DNA of 64,000 nucleotides, taken from GAS368 sp965227745 (GTDB lineage: Bacteria > Verrucomicrobiota > Verrucomicrobiia > Opitutales > Opitutaceae). The DNA is taken from assembly GCA_965227745.1 (NCBI GenBank), contig OZ245769.1, positions 62,001-126,000 of the forward strand, given 5' to 3'. Made by a program: the position numbers and the translations under genes. The notes beneath the pieces were generated by a model. That model saw only the letters and a list, made by a program, of their open reading frames with translations. It was not told the origin of the DNA and searched no databases. Below, one piece after another: positions 59,945 through 64,000 of the stretch (its first letter is position 1; every line of letters starts with the position of its first letter).

Positions 59945-60556
59945 ATGAGCCGTATTGTGAACGTGAAAGAGCTGACGACACAGAAAACGGTGGCGCTGGC
60001 CCGCTGGTTGCTCGGAAAGCACCTTGTGCGTCGGCACGCGGACGGTCGCGTCGAGGCGCGCATGATCGTCGAGACGGAGGCGTACGACGGAGAGCACGAT
60101 CTCGCGTGCCACGCGCGCGTGGGCCGCACGAAGCGCACCGAGATCATGTATGCCGAGGGCGGCGTGTGGTATGTGTACCTCTGCTACGGCATCCACGAGA
60201 TGCTCAATCTCGTGGTCGGCCCGCGCGATTATCCGGCGGCCGTGCTCATTCGCGGCGTGGAGGGCGCGGTGGGGCCGGGGCGGCTGACGAAGGCGCTCGG
60301 CATCGACCGAAAGCTGAATGCGCTCTCGGCACTCGATGAGACCACGGGGCTTTGGCTGGAGGATCGCGGCATCGTGGTGCCGCGAAAAGACGTAGAGATC
60401 ACGCCGCGCGTGGGCGTCGATTACGCGGGGCCGGTCTGGGCGGCGAAGCCATGGCGCTTTATTTATCGGCCGCAAGCGCCGTCCGTACCGCCTGCTGTAC
60501 GCGTGCGGGCGAAAGCGAAGCGAGCGCTGGGTCCGGCTCCGCGCGCAGAATCGTAA
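59945..60556 (+). CDS. Alkyladenine (3-methyladenine) DNA glycosylase
   Basis: The 203-residue protein is a full AAG/MPG-type glycosylase that excises alkylated purines in base-excision repair. It has ARWLLGKHLVRRH (~19-31), the catalytic region MIVETEAYDGEHDLACHARV (~40-59), TKRTEIMYAEGGVWYVYLCY (~62-81) with the base-flipping Tyr, RGVEGAVGPGRLTKALGID, and PRVGVDYAGPVWAAKPWRFI at the end. It is divergent from the MFS gene (27-bp gap), and its 3' 98 bases overlap the convergent glycosyltransferase gene. Confidence 0.94.
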   Translation: MSRIVNVKELTTQKTVALARWLLGKHLVRRHADGRVEARMIVETEAYDGEHDLACHARVGRTKRTEIMYAEGGVWYVYLCYGIHEMLNLVVGPRDYPAAVLIRGVEGAVGPGRLTKALGIDRKLNALSALDETTGLWLEDRGIVVPRKDVEITPRVGVDYAGPVWAAKPWRFIYRPQAPSVPPAVRVRAKAKRALGPAPRAES

Positions 60557-61484
60557 CGTGCGGCGCGGGCGGAGCCCAGGTGGCGGGGTCGGTGGGGCCG
60601 AAGAGTAAGATGCTCGGCACCTCGCACGCGGCGGCGAGGTGGCTCACGCCGGAATCGTGGCCGAGGAAGAGGCGACACGACGCGAGTTCGCGGGTGAGAG
60701 TGGTGAGGGGCAGCGCATCGGCGCTCGTACCGAAACGCGCGAGCGCGGAGGCGGCAGTCTGATCGGCTTCACCCGTGATAATAAGTAAGTCGGCGTTGAG
60801 CTCTTGCGTGAGCCAGTCGCAGAGCTCGATCCAATGTGCGAGCGGCCAGTTTTTCCGAGGGGAGCCACTGCCGGGGTGGAGGGCGATGCGAGGCCTCGAT
60901 GAGGGTTGGTCTGAAAAGGTAAGGCGCGTTATCCCTAACGCGCCGCTCGGGGGACTCGACGCCTGAGGGGGTGGCGGCTTAGGGACAAGCCGCCCTACCT
61001 CGGACGCAGTGGCGGCGGGATTTGCGACGAGAAACGGAGCGATTGCGGGCTGAGCGAGCGAGTACCACAGGCGGCGCGGGGTGAGGCCGAGCGCGCGCAG
61101 CGGCTCGCAGTAGTGGGCGGCGGCGGGGGCCTGCGTCGGCATCGCGGCGGCGGACAAAAAAGTCTGGGCGGCGCGGAGCGGAAAACGGGCGCGCAACTCG
61201 CCGTCAGGGTCGGGCCAATAGCTGATGATCAGATCAAATGCGGCCAGCTCCTGGGCGAAATTCGCGGGCAGCGGCGTGGAGCTATAAAGGGTAGCCCAGC
61301 GCGCTTCGTGCTGTGAGTGCACGCGGTCGAGCAGGCCGGCGTCGCGAGCCAGCGCGGCGGCGGTGGCATTGCCCGCCAATTCGATTTGCGCCTGCGGCCA
61401 GCGTTCGCGCAGGAGCGCGAGGGCGGGGAGGGTTACGATGAAATCGCCCAGCGCGCCGCCCCTAAGGACGAGGATTTTTTTCAT
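60459..61484 (-). CDS. Family-9 glycosyltransferase (heptosyltransferase-like)
   Basis: The 341-residue GT-B enzyme has LVLRGGALGDFIVTLPAL (~5-22) at the acceptor side and ALHPGSGSPRKNWPLAHW (~202-219) plus FLGHDSGVSHLAAACEVPSI (~275-294) and LFGPTDPATWAP at the donor side. Such enzymes add heptoses to the lipopolysaccharide core. Residues ~161-190, a Pro/Ser-rich stretch (RLVPKPPPPQASSPPSGALG), are encoded by a copy of the 82-bp family B repeat, so the inter-domain linker has been lengthened by a mobile hairpin. The start overlaps the DUF3108 gene by 23 bases. Confidence 0.88.
   Translation of the reverse strand: MKKILVLRGGALGDFIVTLPALALLRERWPQAQIELAGNATAAALARDAGLLDRVHSQHEARWATLYSSTPLPANFAQELAAFDLIISYWPDPDGELRARFPLRAAQTFLSAAAMPTQAPAAAHYCEPLRALGLTPRRLWYSLAQPAIAPFLVANPAATASEVGRLVPKPPPPQASSPPSGALGITRLTFSDQPSSRPRIALHPGSGSPRKNWPLAHWIELCDWLTQELNADLLIITGEADQTAASALARFGTSADALPLTTLTRELASCRLFLGHDSGVSHLAAACEVPSILLFGPTDPATWAPPAPHVTILRAEPDPALASLSPARVQQAVRTALAADK
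60918..60999. repeat. 82-bp double-hairpin repeat, family B, copy 2 (inside a gene)
   Basis: GCGCGTTATCCCTAACGCGC and GGCGGCTTA/TAAGCCGCC hairpins with GGTAGGGCGG at one end and GGTAAGGCGC at the other match the copy at 46671-46752 in order, orientation and length. It lies within the family-9 glycosyltransferase coding region, which stays open across it. Confidence 0.8.
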
Positions 61485-62328
61485 CCGGCGGCGGGGCGGC
61501 CGTTTCCGTAGTCGCGGCGGGTGCCGAGGCGGACGGAGCCGGCGATGGTGTCGTCGAAGATGAGACCGGGGCCGGGGCGGTGGGCGGCTGGTAGCGAGTC
61601 AGGGTGGCGGTGCCGGTGCCGATTTTGAATTCCACTTCGAAACGCACGGGCAGGTGCTGCTCGTCCTGCGAGATCCAGACATGGACGGTGGAGCCGCGTT
61701 TGAACATCCCCTTGAGCGGGCCTTTTTCCATGCGCGGCTCGAGCACGACGGTCTTGAACGTGCCGAGCGAGGTGCTGATCTCCTCGTAGCGCAGAGCACG
61801 GAGCGTGAGCTCGTAGAACTCGTTATCGAACATCACGAGGGCATCGCGGGAGTCGCCGGGCTTGAGATTCCAACTGCGCGTATTGATGAGCGCCGTGATG
61901 AGGTCGAGGGGATCACCGGCGGGCATCGGGATCGTCTGCGATTTTTCCGGCGCGCCGGGCACCGTGTAGAGCGCCTTGGCCGCGACGTAATCGAAAGCGA
62001 CGGTGTGCTCCGCTTTTTTGTTCTTCTGCTGCGTGAGCTCGGAGAGGGAAAAGAGCTTGCCGGTCTTGGCGTCGAAGAGTGATTCGGCTTTCGCGTCGAA
62101 GGTGAGAAGGAAGCGCGCGAGACCTTTCGTGGCGGTGGTGGTTGTGACTTTCAGGCGCGGGGTGGGGCCGGTGGTATCGGGCTGCGCGGAGATTTTGATT
62201 TCTCCGGCGCCGGGAATCACAGCCCACGATACGCGATAGGTAAACGCTTCGCCTTCGCCCAAAGGGGGAGTCGCCGCACGCAATGAAACGACGGCAAGGA
62301 GGGCGAGTAAAACAAAACGAAAAATCAT
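61462..62328 (-). CDS. DUF3108 periplasmic protein
   Basis: The ATG at 62328 (MIFRFVLLALLAVVSLRAAT) gives 288 residues with a signal peptide and a DUF3108 domain: LGEGEAFTYRVSWAVIPGAG (~23-42), ESLFDAKTGKLFSLSELTQQ, DPLDLITALINTRSWNLKPG and VHVWISQDEQHLPVRFEVEF (~223-242). The fold is a beta-barrel of unknown function, frequent beside envelope-glycan genes. The last ~45 residues are Pro/Thr/Ser/Ala-rich. It overlaps the glycosyltransferase start by 23 bases, so the two are likely coupled. Confidence 0.85.
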   Translation of the reverse strand: MIFRFVLLALLAVVSLRAATPPLGEGEAFTYRVSWAVIPGAGEIKISAQPDTTGPTPRLKVTTTTATKGLARFLLTFDAKAESLFDAKTGKLFSLSELTQQKNKKAEHTVAFDYVAAKALYTVPGAPEKSQTIPMPAGDPLDLITALINTRSWNLKPGDSRDALVMFDNEFYELTLRALRYEEISTSLGTFKTVVLEPRMEKGPLKGMFKRGSTVHVWISQDEQHLPVRFEVEFKIGTGTATLTRYQPPTAPAPVSSSTTPSPAPSASAPAATTETAAPPPDEKNPRP

Positions 62329-62678
62329 AGAGACGGACGACACCCTAGAGACGGCAATGGGCGTCGGCAAAGTTTTCGTTTTGCGTCATACGTCAATGCA
62401 ATCGGGAACGAAATGTTTAGATGGGAATGGTGTGCGAGATGGCGCGGGCCGGTGGGAGAAGGAATTCTAAACCACGGATGAACACAGATGGATACGGATA
62501 ATAGAGGAGAAAGAATTTATTAACCGCGAAGTTCGCGAAGAGGAGCGAAGATTGTACGCGAGATTTCTGTGGTGAGGGGACCTAGGATTAAAAGCAGGCT
62601 TTATTAACCAGGAAGGACGGAAAGAACGGGGAGATAAATTTTCCGTTGAGTTGAGAATGACCGTGGCGGGCGGATATT
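62329..62678. repeat. Gene-free region with degenerate intergenic repeats
   Basis: No gene is seen. The stretch contains AAACCACGGATGAACACAGA (~62469), AACCGCGAAGTTCGCGAAGA (~62522) and TTAACCAGGAAGGACGGAAA (~62605), the same low-complexity family as near 38.0-38.4 kb. The promoter of the DUF3108 gene should lie in its left part. Confidence 0.65.
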
Positions 62679-63356
62679 TCAGCGCGAGGTAGGCGGCATG
62701 GGCGCGGCGGGGCGCGGGACGGCGAAGATGCGCTTCGGCGTCACGGCCCAGAGGGTTTCGTGCGGGGTGAGTTGATCGTTCCACGGGGCGCCGGCGGCCC
62801 ACGGGGAAAAGGCCGGGAGGATGAGGCGGCGCGGGGACGCGACGAGGGCGGGGATTTTGAGACGGCCGCCGGCGCCATCGTACCAGGAAAACGCGGGGTG
62901 GTGGTGGCCGATGATTTCGAGTGTGGCTTCGGGCGCGGTGAGCGGGCGGTCGCCGTGGTGGAAGAAGAGGTCGCCACGGTGAAGCGACTTTGTGGTGGCG
63001 ACGGACCAGCGGTGGTCGTGGTTGCCGGCGAGGACCGTCACGGTGACGGAGGTGGGGGCGGCGCGGAGCCAGGCCTCGGCGGTGTCGCGGCCGGTGAGCG
63101 TGTGGAGGGAGTCGCCGAGCCAGAGCAACTCGGCGGGTTGGTAATCGACGAGGAGGGCGTCGAGGCGCGTGGCGATCTCGGTGTCGCCCCACATGGGGAG
63201 GAGATTGCCGCGGGCGCGGTGGCTCACGGCGTAGCCCCAATGCAGATCGGCGACGACGAGCGTGCGCGTGGCCGCGACCCAGAGGGCGAGGCGGGCATCG
63301 AGCCAGAGGCCGGGACGAATTTCAGTGCGCGGCGGCGGTAGCGGCGAGGCTGCCAT
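62679..63356 (-). CDS. pdeM: Ligase-associated metallophosphoesterase
   Basis: The 225-residue calcineurin-like phosphoesterase has the metal motifs VVADLHWGYA (~34-43), LLWLGDSLHT (~77-86), VLAGNHDHRWS (~109-119), FFHHGDRPL and EIIGHHHPAFSW (~146-157). It matches the PdeM family, which accompanies a DEXH helicase and an ATP-dependent ligase in a bacterial DNA-repair cluster. Its start overlaps the helicase C-terminus by 35 bases, which supports the assignment. The ligase and exonuclease partners would lie outside the window if present. Confidence 0.9.
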   Translation of the reverse strand: MAASPLPPPRTEIRPGLWLDARLALWVAATRTLVVADLHWGYAVSHRARGNLLPMWGDTEIATRLDALLVDYQPAELLWLGDSLHTLTGRDTAEAWLRAAPTSVTVTVLAGNHDHRWSVATTKSLHRGDLFFHHGDRPLTAPEATLEIIGHHHPAFSWYDGAGGRLKIPALVASPRRLILPAFSPWAAGAPWNDQLTPHETLWAVTPKRIFAVPRPAAPMPPTSR

Positions 63357-64000
63357 ACATTTCGTGATAGAGGCGCTCGATGGTGGTCTCGGGATCCTCG
63401 AGCATCATGGTCTCTTTGATCTTGGAGACGAACATGCCAAAGGAAAACGGGCTCACGCGCTCGATGCGCTGAAATTTCCACGGCAGCGTGGCGGCGCGCT
63501 CGAGGAAGCCGAGGGCGCGGGGCAAATCGAGGAAGCGCAGCGTGACCTCGGCGTAGGCCTCGGCCAGCAGCGGATGATCGGGCTCGTAGCGGCGGAGCAC
63601 ATCGAAAATGATTTCCGAACTCCACTGCAGCGAACGCGCGCCGCGCTCGGCGCCATGGACGCGACGCGGGACCATGAGACCCGTTTGGGAGACGCCGCGG
63701 AATTGCCACTTCACGAGATTGCTCTCGGCGAGGGCGGTCCGCATCGCGTCTTCGGCGCCGGCGCGGGCGAAGAGCGGACGCCACGCCTCGACGGTGTCGA
63801 GCGCCTGAAACGATTTCAACGTGAGCAGGAAACCGTAGTCATCGATGGTGACGAGGGCATTGCCACCGACGGTATCGCGCACGCGCTGCGCGACGATGCG
63901 GGAGAGCGCGTCGTTGCCCGAGCGCCCGATGAGAGAGTGGAAAAAGACATGAACGAGATCGCCGGTCGGCGGGCGATACGACTCGATGAGAAAAAAGTCG
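63322..64000 (-). CDS. Ligase-associated DEXH-box helicase (C-terminal part)
   Basis: The frame is open from the right window edge to the stop at 63322, giving ~225 visible residues, all C-terminal. DFFLIESYRPPTGDLVHVFF, HSLIGRSGNDALSRIVAQRV and NALVTIDDYGFLLTL followed by RRYEPDHPLLAEAYAEV fit the C-terminal region of Lhr-like, ligase-associated helicases (3'-5' translocases). The helicase motor motifs lie beyond the edge, so this rests on C-terminal similarity and on the overlapping pdeM gene. A start inside the window (GTG 63882) is not real. Confidence 0.82.
   Translation of the reverse strand, partial: DFFLIESYRPPTGDLVHVFFHSLIGRSGNDALSRIVAQRVRDTVGGNALVTIDDYGFLLTLKSFQALDTVEAWRPLFARAGAEDAMRTALAESNLVKWQFRGVSQTGLMVPRRVHGAERGARSLQWSSEIIFDVLRRYEPDHPLLAEAYAEVTLRFLDLPRALGFLERAATLPWKFQRIERVSPFSFGMFVSKIKETMMLEDPETTIERLYHEMYGSLAATAAAH

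Noticed and set aside
1..64000. CRISPR array
   Set aside because: No set of regularly spaced identical repeats with unique spacers was found. The repeats seen are dispersed hairpins or degenerate strings.

Overview
The window is a chromosomal segment of a GC-rich, Gram-negative bacterium, most likely a verrucomicrobium of the Opitutaceae type. This is inferred from family content and was not tested by a search. The evidence is an outer-membrane stage of lipid A synthesis (lpxK), a TonB-dependent receptor whose plug begins EQFVVTGS, a family-4 rhamnogalacturonan lyase, a PIG-V-like mannosyltransferase, DUF2934, and exported proteins sharing a duplicated C-terminal domain. Intergenic DNA is also full of hairpin repeats and of the 'accacagaggcac'-type strings often seen in environmental PVC-group genomes. 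Most genes use C-ending codons. Two regions break that pattern: the low-GC left edge (1-2.2 kb) and an extremely G-rich stretch (2.3-4.5 kb).

Layout. 1-2150: a SIR2-like protein and a 6-bp-spaced, right-to-left partner that runs off the window, probably a defence pair. 2337-10201: a permuted papain-like hydrolase, two TMTC-like membrane TPR proteins flanking tRNA-Tyr(GTA), and an NHL/Ig surface protein. 10375-19273: an unknown helical protein, a GspB-like protein, radC, a ThuA-like protein, a lipoprotein with a signal-peptidase-like domain, an S1/P1 nuclease, a DPP-IV-type peptidase carrying a VHL-beta-like domain, and an ACT protein. 19552-32093: a TonB receptor, small membrane proteins, a PIG-V-like enzyme, a phospholipase-D lipoprotein, a second surface protein, trpC and an esterase. 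32324-36679: an STN-like protein/ECF sigma/anti-sigma unit, a TPR protein and a class V aminotransferase. 36752-46571: lpxK, an aminopeptidase-add-rluD operon, ppx-like, rsmI, a coiled-coil protein coupled to a 55-residue lipoprotein, and pgi. 46759-54180: a rhamnogalacturonan lyase, an exported hydrolase, ilvD and scpB-pheA. 54409-56738: a three-gene unit encoding a MamK-like actin, bounded by two terminators. 56843-64000: rpmA/rplU, a PfkB kinase, an MFS transporter, an alkyladenine glycosylase, a DUF3108-glycosyltransferase 9 pair, and a pdeM-DEXH helicase pair that runs off the right edge.

How the genes fit together. Housekeeping functions (amino-acid synthesis, ribosome biogenesis, envelope building, DNA repair) alternate with exported degradative functions. 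The most unusual items are (i) the MamK-like actin cassette, (ii) the VHL-like domain in a prolyl-type peptidase, with residues matching the hydroxyproline pocket of human VHL, (iii) the SIR2 pair, and (iv) several GTAG-headed hairpin repeat families, one copy of which lies inside a glycosyltransferase gene.
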